Source: Warburgia ugandensis
Taxonomy: Eukaryota > Streptophyta > Magnoliopsida > Canellales > Canellaceae
Reading direction: 5' to 3'
NCBI GenBank assembly: GCA_035236585.1
Contig: CP141136.1
Span: 54,391,136-54,455,135 of the forward strand
Length of the DNA stretch: 64,000 nt
Within the stretch, counting starts at the first letter, position 1, and the number at the start of each line of letters is the position of its first letter. This document shows positions 47,201-59,690 of the stretch, piece after piece. Made by a program: the position numbers and the translations under genes. The notes under the pieces were generated by a model. That model searched no databases, was not told the DNA's origin, and saw nothing but the letters and a program-made list of their open reading frames with translations.

Positions 47201-49702
47201 GCTTGAGTCCAAATTCATAGATATTCTTTTGATGTTTAATTAGACTTGGTAGAGAGGTGGTCGTTAAATTCATACGCAATCTTTCAAAGTTTGAGTAGAC
47301 TTGGTGGGAGAAGGTGGTTTCCAATGCAAAGCAACCTTTTTTTTTCTTTTGACAGTATAAAAAGCAACTTGTAGCAGGGTTGATAGCAGGATAACATTAT
47401 GTATTGAGTGGAATGCAATTCTCTTATTCAATTGCACATTGGCACTCTCTTTGATATTAGTTTATTTGAATTTGATAAAGAACAAAAATAATATTCTGGG
47501 AAAGTAACTTGCAAACCAGGCTGATAAAGGCCATACAGAAATGCAAAGAAAAGAACACAATAAAGAGGATAAATGATAAGCAAAGCAACACTAGAAAAGC
47601 AAATCATAAATTTAAAAAATCCAAAAAAAAAAAAACTAACTAAGGGTGGTGACATAACTAACATGTAATACCAATAAGAAATAAAGAAAATGTGTTGGAT
47701 TGGTAAAATTACCTGAGCCTTTGATGAAGGTTGTTGAGCAGACTTTCTTGAGCCTTTAACAGGTCCTTGTTGATGTGCCAGTTCAGCAAGGATACCATCC
47801 AGCAACCATAAAAGAAATGGGCCAAGTGCCTCGGCAGATCTCTGGCTGATCCAATCTCCGGATGTCTTATAAACAGCTTCAGGAATGTAGCACAAAGGTA
47901 TCTATTAACAATAGAGCAACTATTACTTACTGCGTATTAGGAATATATCATATGATGCAGTCAGAGTAAAAGTGAAATAGCAAAACCCTATGAGTAGCCA
48001 AGTATGTGAAATGATTCCTTTTGATCGAAGGCATGGCACTGTGTCAATCTATATGAAGCTCCACCACTTGAAAAAACTAAACAAACCTATAAAAGGAAGC
48101 AAGAGGCTACCCAGAAATTCAAAAGAATAAATTGGTTGCAAGCCTGACAAAAGGAAGCACAAGCATAGAAAAGACAACGGGACCTAGGGCTGTAGTACAA
48201 AGTCCTTCAAGAAGTATAGCCATAGAAATTGTCAATGGATAAGTAAAGGATTGTTTGCTAAAGAATAAACAATACAATAATCAAAAGCTTGCGTAAAGAA
48301 GGGCCAATTAATGAAAGAGAAACAGAAACACAATAACAGCAGAGAAAACAAGAAAAAGGAGAAGTACAAAGCGAAGCTCGTCACACAAATGAAATGACAG
48401 AAGGCGGAATCAATTGTCAGCTCAAAGAAACCGGTAAATACAATACTCAAGATAAGCACATTTCTTCCTATGTAATGGATCTCATGAAAAGTTAGGTCAA
48501 AAGGACAGGTTAGAAAGATTGCCTCTCTATGATCAATCAGAAACGAAGCCATTTCCATGGTGAAACTAAGAAGGCTGAGCAGAATAAAAAAGATAGATTC
48601 TTAATCTTAATCACAAGAATCATTAACAGTTAATGCTATTGATGGCATGAGCAACCCATATTTTTCAAATTTTGATCAAGTATGTCCCATATAGGAATCC
48701 ATTTGTTCCATCAATAAGTATGACATTTGGTCAACGGAAACAAATATAATGGTTCCAAACACAAACATCAGAAGTAAAGAAGAGAATTAAGAGGTAGCGA
48801 CAATCACTCTCCAAAACAAAAACATACCTCAATTGCTCTTTTATACAAACATTGCTTCATCTAACTAAAATGAACTGTGATCTAAACCAAGACAAAATAA
48901 AACTCACATCAACAATCTTTGCCACCGGCAATTCCTTCAATATCTTCGTCCATGGAAACTGAGCCGCGCTAACAGCAGCAAAAGCTCGTCCAAAGTAATC
49001 CGCAAACCTCATCAGCTGAATATCCTGCCTCGATTCGTACGAACTCTGCAACAAAAAGATCCTTCCTTTATCTAATTGAAAGTTATCAGAAAGATCGGTT
49101 ACTCAAACACCAAAAAGAAGCAAATTCCGGAGAAAGATCACTCTTTGCCACTGCATGCACTACCACAACTCAACCTAATCCGCCAAAAGATCCAAATTTC
49201 AGAAACTTACGGCGACGTCTACGAGGTAAGCAACAAGATCAGAGGCATCGATCTTAGAAGCAGCCTCGGAAACAGAAACCTTGGGCTTCTTAGGCTTCTT
49301 CTGCTTCGGTTTCTTCTCCTCGACTCCATTCTCAACACCTGGAGCATTTTCTTCGTCGCTATTATCGGCATCATCATCATCAGAAGCGTTAATCCGGGGG
49401 TGTTTGGGCTTGGAAACGGTTTCTGCAGCGATCTTTTGAGCTTCTAGGGCACGGCGACGCTCTGCCGCTTTCTGTTCGACGGAACTGAAAACATTGCCGG
49501 AGACAGAGACTCCGGATTGCCGGACTCTGTCATGATCCGGATCCGAAGTTCTCTGCGAGGGTTTTCGCTGGCGCTTTGAGTAGGTGACCTTTTGCCAGCC
49601 ATGATTGTTGTTGTTTGCATTGCTGCTACTGGTTTGGTGGGTCTCTTGTTCTTCTTCCGCTCCATCGAGGAAGGATTCCAGAGAGAGTTTTTCTTCCGTC
49701 AT
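41217..49702 (-). CDS. TMEM214-like ER membrane protein (DUF2359), ten exons
   Basis: Exons on the minus strand: 49211-49702, 48908-49045, 47713-47901, 43291-43428, 43068-43186, 42854-42986, 42626-42755, 42465-42544, 42214-42348, 41217-41453. All have GT-AG borders and phases agree, giving 596 residues, close to what I recall for the Arabidopsis homologue (At1g70770 type, about 610). The N-terminus is hydrophilic, with 'NNHGWQKVTYSKRQRK', an acidic stretch (DDDDADNSDEE) and a lysine-rich stretch (KKPKQKKPKKPKVS). The folded part has 'FPWTKILKELPVAKIVD', 'WISQRSAEALGPFLLWLLDG' and 'MFSWVHYLLPMITGKSCNP'. Near the C-terminus is one likely membrane segment, 'SVFLLTLAIAVGAFLGPP'. Human TMEM214 is an ER protein linked to ER-stress caspase recruitment; the plant role is not established. 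The start at 49702 precedes the conserved acidic N-terminus; an in-frame ATG farther upstream (49813) would add 37 basic residues and is less likely. I see no frame defects. Confidence 0.93.
42162..42183. repeat. A22 homopolymer in the last intron of the TMEM214-like gene
   Basis: The preceding TTTCCTCCTTTATCATCGCA resembles a retroposon 3' end, so this may be the tail of an old LINE or SINE insertion inside intron 9 (41454-42213). Confidence 0.5.
43429..47712 (-). other. 4.3 kb intron of the TMEM214-like gene
   Basis: The donor is GTAATTTTACC at 47712 and the acceptor TTCTGCAG-like sequence at 43429. It splits the protein between 'SSKAQ' and 'VAIFVVLAMV'. At 45588-46180 it contains a 2.2-copy tandem duplication (separate entry). 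A protein-like frame at 45615-45809 falls inside that repeat. Otherwise no gene is visible. Confidence 0.8.
45588..46180. repeat. About 283-bp tandem repeat inside the intron, 2.2 diverged copies
   Basis: Copy 1 (about 45588-45855) and copy 2 (about 45870-46145) share words such as AGCTTCATTCTTT, CATCTTCTAAATT and AATTAAGAAGACTA in the same order. A third partial copy starts near 46160 (GTAAGACTTGAGTTTTGATTC). On the minus strand copy 1 reads as a 64-codon frame (GIEDDVQSTYTFWVLDVL...), which I do not recognise. Confidence 0.7.
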
Positions 49703-49825
49703 GCCTTTTTTTTGCTGCTTATTTTTCTTTCTTTTTCTCTTTCGGGTCTCTTTTTGGTGTTGAAGCGAAGGAGAGAGTACAAAAGAAAAAGGAAAGCAAA
49801 AAGAAAACCCCAACTGCCGGAGGGG

Positions 49826-49842
49826 TGCTATATAAATATCTA
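49826..49842 (-). promoter_or_regulatory. Possible TATA box of the TMEM214-like gene
   Basis: On the minus strand the text is ATATTTATATAGCACC, about 130 bases upstream of the start codon. The distance fits a short 5' UTR. This is from position and motif only. Confidence 0.45.
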
Positions 49843-49859
49843 CAAGAATAAATGACCCT

Positions 49860-52425
49860 AGATTGCTAAATAATTACATAACTACCATACGCTTGTATTT
49901 GATTTCTCGCGAAAACCAAGAATATATCACTTAATAAACTGGGAACATACATTAAAGAGAATCTGGACATGGCCCCACCAATACGGTCTTGAGATGATCT
50001 GGATCCTTCATCCAACTTATGTTAGTAACTGCTTTGGATCCCCACTTGTTTCTCTTACTTATTCTTTCTAAAAGATGCAGACTTATCTAATTGAGATAAT
50101 TGATTAAATATAATTGTTAGCATAATTTGACCATAAGCACTTATTAGTCGGTGGACTTATATTATTTATTTGCAAATAATAAGGTGACTCTCCTTGCTGT
50201 ACTTGTTCAGAAGTTGAAGCTAGCATTTTTATATTGTCGGAGATTTTAAGTAGATTTAAAAATTAAAATAATGGCTAAAATTAAGCACGTATGAAATAAC
50301 CCAGAGCTCATCTTAGGAAGCCTCCACTCACAAGGCATTTGCACTGGTGATATTAACCACTAATATTGTTTGGTGAAGTATGGAGGGCTTAGAAAGTTGA
50401 AGACTAGCTAATAAATTAAAACCTTAGCTATCTTGAGGATTATAATTATATGTAGGTATAAGATTGTTGTGACCCAAGGACCAAATGATTTGAATTGCCA
50501 ACAAGGGATCCCTTGTACAAATTCCAATATTATTAAATTTACGTGTCTATTTGTAGCATTTTTATTATTGACGGTCCCATCATTTTCCTTCCAAATGAGC
50601 GTCTGGCATGCAACTCATGACTAAAATAATAAAGTTTTCTGGTTTTTCTTTTCGTGTTATTTGTTTTCTTCTTTAACTCCGACCATTTTCCCTAAACAAA
50701 GCACTTCTTTTACTTAAGACATTTTTCGTTTTAGCGTCAAAATAGTACTTTTTACAATTTCGGTTTCTGGCTGAGAAGAAAGCCTAGGTGGTGGTCGTGA
50801 GCGGCCCAAGAGATCAGGGTGGCATGTTGGTAAAAAGAAGAGAAAACGCGAGCATTTGGTATGGGCAGGGGCGTGCTTTGCATGTTCTGTGTGACACGAG
50901 CTTGATCCGATATTTTCGAGGATTCTCCCAACAGGTATCTTGTAAGGCCAGTCTCGCGTGGTGGGCGCGTTCCGGCGACTTTTTTGGTCTTGGAAATCCC
51001 TCTTACCCATGAATAGGCTTAAGGCACAATTTTGGCCGTGTCTAAAGTGAGAAAATTGACGAGAAACGCCTCCATCCTGTGGGACAGGACAGGAACTTGC
51101 CGTACCTTTAGTAAATCGTAGCCGTTCATCTAATTTTCTTGCTCTGAATGACTACTGGTCCTAAAACAAAGCGTATTGGATGGGAATGTAATTTGAACAA
51201 TATACTTTGGTTCATAGAGACATGGACCATCACAAACATTATTTAATGAAGTCCAAATCAGCAAGTAAAAAAGCATCTGTAATAAATAAATAAATAATAA
51301 AAGAGCATGCTTTCCCTTGTTAGAACTATTAAAATCATGGTTTTATTTGGAATACAAGATATTCTATAGATAGAGAAAATCTGATGAAGGGATCTGATTA
51401 GCCAAAGATGTTGCCCACGATGCCTTTTTCTTTTTTATTGTAATTTCTTAATTATTATATGATGATTTCTTCTTCTTCTTTCATATATAGAAAGAGATAG
51501 ACTAGAAATAACATTTCTTATGTCAATCATGCTAAAGGGATCTTAAATGAATGGAATTGGAATAGGGATAGAATATAATGTAAGAGAGCCATTTTGATGT
51601 TTTTATAAAATGAGGCATAAAAAGGAGCCATTGGGATGAATTTTGTGAGTCATGAAAGAAGCTTCGGGCCCATATTAGTCATGGTTGAGAACAATGTCAA
51701 AGAGTTTTGATCAAACAAAATGCCCACCATGAAAAAGTGGGGAGCAAAGAATTCCTATCGTGTGGCAAAGGATAGTAGCATTCTTTGAGATTAATTATTA
51801 GTTCATGACTTGTCACGAAGGATAGTAGAAATTTTCCAAATTGTACTCGGACGAGGATGTTATCTAACATTTGTTGACAAGATGTTATCTACTTAAATAT
51901 GCAAATTAATAATGTAAAGCATGCAATAGAGGTACGTAGATGGAGCTGTAAACCTTATCAATGTATTGAAAATCCTTTTTGTGTTTATTAATTAAGATGG
52001 GGTCATGACAAGGTGCATACCACTAGTCGTAGACATTTACTTGTAATGATATAGGTGCCCCTTGCTTTTTCTTGTGAGCCCTTCACTAAATGACAGAACA
52101 GCTATAACTCTAAGTGGGACTTGAGTTTTGAAAATCTGAATAATTCATTATATTGCTCATGACTTAGATGAATCACGATCTAAAATTCTTATGCATTGGA
52201 TAATCCTAGCAACTGCTACTTTTATTTGTAAGATGTGAAGTATTTTATTGTTCATTTTGTTACTCAATAAAATAGTGGCTAGGATCATTCAATAGACATG
52301 ATTTTTAAAGTATCACCTAAGTCAACAAAAATATTATAAATGATTTGAATCTTCAAAAATGCAGGAATACTTGGAGTTATAGTTGTTTATATCATCTAGT
52401 CAAGGGCTCGTGAAAAAAAGCAAGA
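49860..52425. other. Upstream intergenic DNA, no gene seen
   Basis: A GC-richer island at about 50780-51110 carries overlapping open frames on both strands (98 codons minus, 74 codons plus). Neither looks like a known protein. It may be a promoter-proximal or degraded gene segment. The rest is AT-rich. Confidence 0.35.
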
Positions 52426-52560
52426 ATACACACACACACACATAGGGTGTGTTAATTTTAGCTATTTCATGCAAATACAAGGAGCAGGTGACATTTGACT
52501 AGCTAGAAAAAAGTCAAAAAAAGGAAAAGTTAAAGAAAATGGCAGTTAGAAACTTTTCTC

Positions 52561-52676
52561 CATCCAATCAAATGTCACATGCACTTTACACCTGCAACTC
52601 CTTGCTGAAATTACTACTCTCCAATCAAATGTCACATGCACTTTACACCTGCAACTCCTTGCTGAAATTACTACTC
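52561..52676. repeat. 58-bp tandem duplication
   Basis: Two adjacent copies of the unit running from CCAATCAAATGTCACATGCA to GCTGAAATTACTACT. They appear identical apart from the junction, so the duplication is recent. Confidence 0.92.
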
Positions 52677-52678
52677 CC

Positions 52679-52681
<3 letters not shown>

Positions 52682-52742
<61 letters not shown>
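52682..52742. repeat. (GT)n microsatellite
   Basis: About 30 GT units, uninterrupted. Confidence 0.97.
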
Positions 52743-52745
<3 letters not shown>

Positions 52746-52829
52746 CTTCTTTTTCTTGAGAAGTACTTGAGTCATACAATAAAGGACACAAGTTACATGG
52801 TGGGCCTCACCTTTGGCTAATCAAACCCG

Positions 52830-55800
52830 TTCATCTAATTTCTCTTAACTCAATCATCTTGTTACCAAATGTCATGGTGAATAGATGATTTTAAGATCCA
52901 CAAAATGTACTTTCAACTCATTGATTTAAAATATTTTTGACCATCCATGATTTTGTAACTAAAAGTAAACTTTTCACATTGCAAACTCATGCAATGGGAC
53001 TATCAAAGGAACTAGATGGACAAATCTGATCTACCAAAGGTGAAGCCCACTATTGTAAAGTGGGGTGCAACACCATAACTTGTGTCATCTAGTATAGGAC
53101 TACAGCATTCGTCATTTTTATTTTGGTAGGAAAAGGACTGTATTTAAGACATTTACATTGGCAGTTTGATAAGAGAAGGGCATTTATTGTATAACAAACG
53201 CCTTGTTTGGCTAATATAGGAAAGTGGTGGTAAAATTATTTAGCATACAATGCCACTTGGTTATCTGCATATATGTTTGCTCTTGTAATTACAAAAACTC
53301 TCAATAAAAGGCATCAAATTCTATCTTATTAAGAAAAAATCTTTACTTAGCAATCCTAGTTTTGGGGCATTGTATGAATAGATTCATTGCACAAATACGC
53401 TAATCTTGTTGACCATCGAAAGTCTACATTTTCGGCTTTATCATTTATGATGTTCTTTATAATTCCATGGAGTCCCCTTTCTCAACTGCAAATAAGACAT
53501 GAGCTAATGGTCACGATTATTAAGATAAAATGTATTATATGTGCTTTCAGAGTCATGTTAATGAAGTTGACTAATTTCCTACTAGTCACCTTCTATGGCA
53601 TCAATACCAAATATTGGCATATTTTCCATGGAAAACATGGAATCTATAGAAAAGGTTAGTAGCTTATGTGGAGGTACTCGTTTATTGATCAAAATTGTTG
53701 ATCAACTAGCTCTTCCTATAGATGGGTTGTACACCAAAATTTCCCCTCAAGATCCAAGCCTATTAATTTTCTAGTTGTCAATCTAACATCTATATATCTG
53801 AGGTTACATACATAGAGTCCTATTAGTTTGTTGTGTTCATCATTTACACTATAGCATGTAAATTTTAGATAATTAGAAAATGTAAGCCAAACATGAAAAT
53901 TTGCATACTCATATTTTTCAGAATGAGAATTTGTGCATCAAATATATAAGCTTCCTACTTTTCCAATACTAATTGCAATATGTTGTTGGAGTTCTTCTAT
54001 TGATCTTTAACCATATTAGGTATGTCTTTCATGGTTATAATGTATATTTTACTCATAAAAATAATAAAATTCTTCTATTGATCTTCACCAAAGTATATAT
54101 ATCTTTCATAGATATAACTTATATTTTACTCATAAAAAAAAATATTTAGGTGTCCTAAAAAAATTGTTTATTTAAAATTTTTAAGAGAAATTATTTTAAG
54201 AGTGTTAGATATTGGGGGGAAATAAATTATTTAAATATTCACAAAGTTCAACACTTACCACATTATCCTAGAGTTAAGTGCTCTTCTAAAATGCACAATG
54301 AGATGTTTTTGAGATATTATAGGGTTATTAGCTTTTGAAAAAAGAAAAGATTGTTTGAATTTTCTCAAAGTTCACATTTACTATTATATTTAAACTTAAT
54401 TTATTTTACTTTGTACTTCAAAACATGAAATAAAATACTTACATCTAGCAATGATATTGAGTTTGGTGTTGAACCTAAATCTCTAATCCTCATGTTTGGA
54501 TTGAGAAAGGTTATAGCCTTTTAGGAATCCTTATTAAATGGATGATGAAACCCCAAACTCCAGTTTCTTTTTCAAGGCTAGAGCTTCCCTAGAGGCTTTT
54601 GTCTTCATGTACATGCTCCTATCAAATATGTATGACTAAAAGTGGTGAGAAACTTTACGTAAAAGTCTCCCATAGGATGTCACCCCTTATAACTAGAACC
54701 AAAAAAATAGCTAACTTCAATTACTTAATTTTCTCATTACCACTTCTAACTTTTCAAATAAAGTAAATTTATAAAGTATAAATAAAGAAACATGATTCAA
54801 TAATGTTGGGGTACACTATGAGTTTGTTTTTAAAAATCTAACATCATATTCTCATTTCAAATGACCAAATTGACATTTACTCTAATTATTGAAGTCCCTC
54901 ACTCGTATCCAATGCTAAGCAATGGTGTGTTCTAAATATGTACTGAGAAATAGTTTGTTATGGTATCAAATTATTAAAATACTTCCTATTTTCATTTTAT
55001 GATTGTCTCAATATCCTTTCATAAAATAAACGGGTAAATCATAATAACTATTGATGATTCAACTAGAGATATTTTTATGAATCAAATCCTCACACTTTAG
55101 AAAATCCTTGATAATAGATGCTTTGAAGTTTGGTACTCAATGTAAATTTGAGATTTTTATTTCAATTCGACTAAATCATGCCTTTGGAGAGAAACCTATA
55201 TAGATTTGGTTGAAGAATATAGAAGTACCTTTATCAAATTTTCTATTCTTGGATTAATATATTGCAACCATCAAAGTTTAGCTTATTGTAATTGGTCCCT
55301 ACATATACCTCTCAAGAATTTTTCTTTGAGGAGTATTATTCAAGTGAAGAAGAGGAGAAACTCATGAAGACTTGACTGAAGAATGTTGGTTGCATATTGA
55401 AATATCTTTACCAATATTTTGAGCTTGAACTAACCAACTTAAACCTTCAAATTTTTACTTATTGTACTTGATCCTTGTGTATGCCTCCAAAGAATTTCCT
55501 TCTCAATGTGTTTAAATCGAGTTAAGTTCATGAATTCAATAAATCTACTATAACTTCAAGAAGTTCAAAATGTAGATGCAACAGCATTGGGACATGTTTC
55601 ATAACACTAATCATTTTTTTCTTTTTGAGTGGTTTCATTACACTAAACCTTGATACTCTATACCATAGACATCTTTTAGATGGAACACAATATATATACA
55701 CTTCATGGACTTTGTACATCACTTTCAGCTGTTAAAAATGTATTCATCACAAGACCTTAACAAGTATGAATGTAATTTGACTTGGAATTCCACTCGCAGT

Positions 55801-56085
55801 TTAGAAAATATCTTTAAATTCTCAATCTTGTGACTACACCTACTACATAAGAAAGTTATCTCATATATGATAATCACATAAGAGGAGTGTCTTGAGTAGC
55901 TCCTAGCGTAATCATTTCAACGTTAGAAAGAAATAAGATGGCAAATCAAATACAAATGAACATTACCTTACGTGATTTCAGGTAAATTATATCAAAGGAA
56001 AAGCGTAACATTAGATGGATGCTCTGTATAAGTCATCATGACTTTGGTACATCATCAAAGGGGTAGAACCACTGCTTTTGCTACA
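52830..56085. other. AT-rich intergenic DNA, no gene seen
   Basis: Only short chance reading frames. A weakly repeated phrase 'CTTCTATTGATCTTYAACC' / 'ATATCTTTCATRGATATAA' occurs near 53993-54060 and 54073-54120, suggesting a local duplication of about 80 bases. Confidence 0.35.
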
Positions 56086-56091
56086 AATTAT

Positions 56092-56460
56092 AGTGTCTAA
56101 ACTATAAGTTTCTTAATTATAATTGTTTTCTTAATTCTTATTTCTTAATCTCAATTAGATTAGAGATTTTTTAGGAGCAATTAAGGAGGGTTAAAGTTTC
56201 TTTATAAATGATTTATCAATATTATAGATAAAACTGTGGAGTTAGGTTACAACTTTAATAACTTCTACAATTATATTTTAGTTTCTTCTCCTATTTTAGA
56301 ATAGAGACAAGTGCTTCTCTCTTCATCTATTATCCATATATATACACTTGTGATTTTTTTATTGTAATTATTCTTCTATTTTGGTTGTGTTGTCTATCAA
56401 CTTCATTTAAAGGTGGACTATCTTGTATCAAAGTAGCATTTACAATTGGTGTCAGAGCAG
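56092..56460 (+). mobile_element. Candidate LTR and primer-binding site of an LTR retrotransposon
   Basis: The text 'CATTTACAATTGGTGTCAGAGC' near 56436-56456 has an LTR-like CA end followed by TTGGTGTCAGAGC, one base different from the usual initiator-Met-tRNA primer-binding site. About 345 bases upstream 'TGTCTAAACTATAAG' could be the LTR start, with 'TTTATAAATG' (about 56200) as a TATA-like element. No 3' partner or coding region is seen; a second element appears to begin at 56531. Confidence 0.45.
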
Positions 56461-56530
56461 GACATGCCTTTGGGAGTTCTTCAACAGGTGATCAAGTTTT
56501 TGTAATTGAGTAGTAACTATAGTTGATGTG

Positions 56531-56831
56531 ATAACCTCAATTTTTAAATTGCAATTTATGTACTTTTTTTACTATTTTTAAATTAAACTAAAATGTGAAT
56601 TAGAAGCTGTACTTTTTTTAGTTCCAAGAAAATGAACTTATGAAAAATCAATCATATAGGGGGCCAAAATTCATAATGAAGCTTTTCAACAACACCAAGA
56701 ATGCTGAAATTGGAGTTCGGATGAAAAAACCTAGATCCCACAAATAGGGGACCAAAATTCATAATGCAACCCTCCCATTATTTTAAAATTTTAAAAGAGA
56801 TATTTAAGAGAAGAGGACAATAAATCATATA

Positions 56832-56904
<73 letters not shown>

Positions 56905-57430
56905 GGTGAAAGGGAAATTGATGCCAATGCCAGCAAAGTATTGACCCCAAACCCTCCACTTTCTTTTACAACAAGTGGATTTTATGGCTTTCTCAATTGA
57001 TCTGGATAGAAAGCTTAATTAACAATTATTTTCATTAAATCGCCAACAAATCTACATCCAATAGTCAAGGTTTTCTTTTTAGACAACAGTGATTGTGAAA
57101 CCCTTTCAAAAATCATCTTAGACAAAGTGGGCCTTTTTTTGGTTTGGAGTTTTAATCATCACCATAAAAAAGCATATTTAAATTTTTTTATCTTATTTTG
57201 CTAGATCTGCTCGCCGATGAGGTGACAAAAAACACAGTCAAAGAACCCTACTCTAATTGTCTTCTCCAGCAACATTGAACTTAGCAGCTGTGTTTGATGG
57301 AGAAACTATAGATTTGGTCATCATTTTTCTCTAACAGTTGTAGAATTGTGACCCAAACAAGTAGATATATGATTAAAATGTGTAGGTCTGCAAGCTAAAC
57401 ATGTAGATCTATGACTCTGTCTCTAAAGAT
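56531..57430 (+). mobile_element. Candidate truncated large LTR
   Basis: TGTGATAACCTCAATTTTTA at 56525-56545 resembles the opening of the candidate LTR at 59695 (TGTAAAAACCCTAAATTTT). Both are followed by similar AT-rich text and then by a long (CT)n tract. The right end is not identifiable. Confidence 0.35.
56835..56901. repeat. (CT)n microsatellite
   Basis: About 33 uninterrupted CT units. Confidence 0.97.
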
Positions 57431-59690
57431 TAATGGATGATCAGTGTTAGGAACTCAAACTAGTGATTCCTAACAGTTGATGTGCTTTAATTATTGTCAC
57501 AAGTGCATGATACTATTACAGTATAGAATCGACAAACAAGGGTTGATCCCACAAGGACTTCATGATTAATGAGTTCAATTAAAACTTAAATTACCACACT
57601 TTAACCTAGCAAATATTAAAAGAAATGAACTAATACTAACCTAAATCAAATAAACTAAGCAAACTAAATGAAAGCAAGAAATAAAGTAAGTGAGGTAGGT
57701 AAATTAACTAATAAAAAAAGTAACTATTTCATTAATGAATTGATTACAAGAAATTGAAGTACAATAAATCAAACAAAAGAAATAAAGCAATTAAATTGAA
57801 ACTTCCTTGAAGTGTGTATTATATAAGTCCTTTGTTGTGTCGCCCAACAAGGCTCTTTATGCATCCTCTTCTTTTTTCGGGCTTAAACATCCACTATACA
57901 GCTTTTTTATTGTGTCACTCAATAAGTGCCTATAAACTTCTATCCAACCCAAATTACACTACTTTACAACCAAAATTTTCTCATCTCCTTAACCTGACAT
58001 GCCACAAACCCAAAGTAATCCTCAACCATACTTTTAGAATTGGGAAGGAATCCTTGGCTGCCATAGAAGGGCATAGGGCTTTTTTTCCTTATGCTTATAT
58101 TTCCAAATCCCAAAGAGAAAGAAAAGAAGGAAGATAGAAGGCTAGAAAGAGAAGGAATGTGTGTGTAAGTGTAAGGAGAGGATTATACATGTGGAAGTGA
58201 GGAAAGATGAAAGAGAATGTGTGGAAGGATGAGATGAATGAAAGGTGTCTAGATTTAAGTGTGGAAGGGAATAATGCAAAGGTGATAGGATGTGTGTAAT
58301 GGTATATGATAGAGAACATGCAATGGTTAAGATGGAAACATGTAAGGAGGTTGGCAAAGAGTGTAAAGCTAATGTAAAAGAAAGAGTGCAAGAGTTAGAA
58401 GGGAGAATGAGAACGGGGATGTGCATGATATAATGAAAAAAGTGTGTATAATGGAGATTGGTGAAGGGTGTGGCATGAAAATTGATGGAAGGCATGCAAA
58501 AGATGGGATGTAGAGGGGATGCATGCGACTTCTAGATCAATGCATGCAAATCATGCAATGGTGAAGCATGACATGGAAGAATGGGAGAAAGGCTTGTACA
58601 AGTGATTGAAGGTAGAGGGAAGATGGAAGAAGATGAAGATCAAAAAAAGAAAGAAAGGGAAGAGGGGATTGCTGAGCTTCCCTACCTCTCTCCAAAGTAT
58701 GTGGAATTATGATCTTGGGGGAGGCTTGGCAAGGGTGATATCTCACCCTCTATTTCTTCTAAGTTTAGCTATCAATGTCTAGGAGAAGGTAAGAGATCCT
58801 GTAGCCTTCTTCTTTACCTCTATTTATAGAGTTTTAGAGTCCCCTAAGGATTGGACATCTAGGATTTAAGGAAAAGATGAAAGAAGAATGCCTAGGATTT
58901 AAGGGAAGAATGGAAAGGAGAAGAAAGGAAGGAAATAGGGAAACTTGGAACCCTTTATGGGAGTGTAGTAGGACATGAGATGCTAGTGGAATAAATGAAG
59001 ATAAGGAGAAATAAGGTAGAAACAAAAGAGATAAACTTGAGTGGGAGAAAGAGAATAATGGAAGTGAAAGAGATAAAAAGAAAGGGAGAAAATCAAGGAA
59101 ATGATGTGGGAAATGGAAATCCACTAAGAGGAGGAGTGGATTTCATGTGGTTGTGTGGTGGGAGTTCAGAAACTCTAAAAGAAATGTGAACCATCAAATG
59201 GGAATGGGTGGTGGAGATCTTTCCTTAGGATTTTGGTTTGACTTCTTATGAAGTTGGTGGTGGCTAGGTGTATAACTTTTCTATGCTTAATCCTTGTCCA
59301 TTGGATCATCATTGCCCTAGCTTGAGTGGATGAGATTTATTTGGATTGTTTTTATCCACAAGGATCTCTTTCTGATACCTTCTTTTCTCTTTAGTGTTGG
59401 ATCAAGATGCTTTAGAGTAGATGACCTGAATTCTATTGAAATTTCCTTATCACTCTAGGTTTTCCCTTATTTTCCTCTCATCCCACCATAAAAAATTCAA
59501 ACTAATAAACATTAAGGAGGGTGGGACGTCCCATTCCATGAGATGGACGTTTTCTCCTATTTTTAAGGTGGGCAATCCACTGAAAATATCTTCATCATTA
59601 GGGCTTGATTATGACATTCATTGTAGTTTATCTTCTCATTGGTCTATCCTTGATTTCTTAAATTCCTTTGATTGCTTACAATGTGCATGA
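57431..59690. other. Repeat-like DNA including a purine-rich kilobase
   Basis: At 57436-57464 is a perfect 8-bp stem GTTAGGAA...TTCCTAAC. The text near 57525-57560 (CGACAAACAAGGGTTGATCCCAC) resembles a phrase common in plant LTR elements. From about 58090 to 59130 the plus strand is strongly purine-rich (GGAAGG, GAAAGAGA words), which creates several long proline- or serine-poor open frames on the minus strand that I treat as artefacts of composition. No gene is recognised. Confidence 0.35.

Larger units (their letters stand above)
52428..52742. mobile_element. Foldback element around a (CA)n/(GT)n pair
   Basis: The left arm (about 52428-52502) reads (CA)7-CATAGGGTGTGTTAATTTTAGC...CAGGTGACATTTGACTAG. 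The right part (about 52560-52742) is its approximate reverse complement, ending CTATGTGTGTG(GT)n. The right arm is itself duplicated in tandem (separate entry). It could be a foldback MITE whose ends grew into microsatellites. No target duplication was recognised. Confidence 0.6.

Noticed and set aside
49592-49855. Plus-strand frames opposite the first exon of the TMEM214-like gene
   Set aside because: Antisense shadows of a well-supported exon.
52539-52820. Frames with poly-(Cys-Val) and poly-(Thr-His)
   Set aside because: Translation of the (GT)n microsatellite and the 58-bp duplication, not a protein.
58095-59124. Several 96-117 codon minus-strand frames rich in Ser, Phe, Leu and His
   Set aside because: Consequence of the purine-rich plus strand; no start context, intron pattern or homology.
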